The translations under genes and the position numbers were made by a program. The notes under the pieces are model-generated. The model saw nothing but the letters and a program-made list of their open reading frames with translations, was not told where the DNA came from and ran no database searches. Below, piece by piece: positions 63,501-64,000 of a stretch of 64,000 bases of DNA. The stretch covers positions 199,715,553 to 199,779,552 of the forward strand of contig CM048552.1 of NCBI GenBank assembly GCA_026413225.1, read 5' to 3'. The first letter of the stretch is position 1. Each line of letters opens with the position of its first letter. The stretch is from Otis tarda (taxonomy: Eukaryota > Chordata > Aves > Otidiformes > Otididae).

Positions 63501-64000
63501 ATGTAGTTTAGATGCAATCAAGCATTTAAGCTAATATTAAAAGGAAAACAAGAAAGAAACCTCACACAATATCTGGGTAATATGTCACAAAAGTGAGATA
63601 CATTTAAGACAAGGGGGAGTGTAATAGGCTAAGAAGATAGTGGATAAAAGATCTTATTTGGCTTTTCAGGGTAGAAATTGTTCTTTTTAACTGGTATTCC
63701 ATGGTCTTTTACTATAGCCTTGGTTCTTTTCTTTCCAGTCAACCAGGGATAGGATAGGCAATGTACTAGCTCCCTACATGAGATTTCTCAATTATAACTG
63801 CCTGACACTACCCCTACATGCTCTGAAGCCAAGAGGACCACTGGCATTGTAAAAGTACATATAACATTGAAAGAGCAAGAACAACTCAGGCCATCTCCAG
63901 ACAGCAAGTTGGTTTATGTCCTACAATCCAGACCACCACTTTCCTTAATCCTAACTTGGAATGAATAAATTGCTGGTATGAGTACCTCAGTGTTGTAAAA
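57501..64000. other. Unique non-coding sequence to window end
   Basis: About 6.5 kb of AT-rich DNA without recognisable gene or mobile element. It has a (CAAA)n microsatellite near 60.4 kb (listed) and several homopolymers. Frames at 61633-61974 (plus) and 61890-62204 (minus) overlap each other and lack motifs. Confidence 0.55.
60433..60459 (+). repeat. (CAAA)n microsatellite
   Basis: Six perfect tandem copies of a 4-bp unit AAAC/CAAA, which should be length-polymorphic. Confidence 0.92.

Noticed and set aside
1..64000. Endogenous retrovirus or solo LTR
   Set aside because: I looked for primer-binding-site, polypurine-tract, TG...CA-bounded repeats and gag/pol motifs and saw none. The only reverse-transcriptase motif belongs to CR1.
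1..64000. CRISPR array, operon, phage or other prokaryotic system
   Set aside because: No regularly spaced repeats, ribosome-binding-site-led gene series or tightly packed ORFs. The CR1 content shows a vertebrate genome.

Overview
The window looks like non-coding DNA from a bird. The only elements I can identify firmly are fragments of CR1 LINE retrotransposons. Several end in the avian-type CR1 3' tail: a 'ttggactagatgacctttgaaggtc'-like block followed by short tandem copies of ATTCTATG. I saw no mammalian L1, Alu or B-type elements, no bacterial gene layout, no CRISPR array and no phage or plasmid features. Other sauropsids (crocodilians, turtles) also carry CR1, but the mix of subfamilies here fits a bird best. 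I cannot tell which bird.

I could not support any host protein-coding exon, tRNA, rRNA or snRNA. Open reading frames outside CR1 are short, fall on both strands, often start at non-ATG codons, and are no longer than chance would give in 64 kb of AT-rich DNA. The window is therefore best read as intergenic or intronic sequence.

Layout. 1-4.5 kb: unique sequence with two small perfect hairpins. 4.54-5.54 kb: a minus-strand CR1 3' end directly abutting a degraded plus-strand CR1. 5.5-12.1 kb: unique sequence with a pyrimidine-rich block (6.3-6.83 kb) and a CR1 tail remnant at 7.97 kb. 12.15-16.4 kb: a CR1 cluster comprising a minus-strand 3' end plus a separate endonuclease-region piece, two plus-strand 3' ends, and an old minus-strand copy in pieces. 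20.9-21.88 kb: the best-preserved CR1, plus strand, holding the end of the reverse transcriptase and the ORF2 C-terminus, with one clear single-base frameshift. 23.08-24.46 kb: a minus-strand CR1 5' portion with the ORF1 esterase GDSL signature, followed by a small plus-strand ORF2 scrap. 29.5 kb: a CR1 tail. 29.65-43.4 kb: about 13.7 kb with no repeat I could recognise. 43.4 kb and 50.2 kb: plus-strand CR1 3' ends. 50.87-51.61 kb: a minus-strand copy of a different CR1 subfamily. 53.7 kb: a tiny CR1 scrap. 57.1-57.5 kb: an old, amniote-wide type of CR1 relic. The remainder to 64 kb is unique sequence.

No genes act together here. The CR1 pieces are independent, mostly 5'-truncated insertions of different ages. 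I found no evidence for a new biological system. The most useful leads are the well-preserved CR1 with its 5' junction repeat, the rare CR1 5' portion, the hairpin at 3.6 kb, two unexplained open stretches (20.0-20.86 kb minus and 27.46-27.75 kb plus), and the long CR1-free interval.
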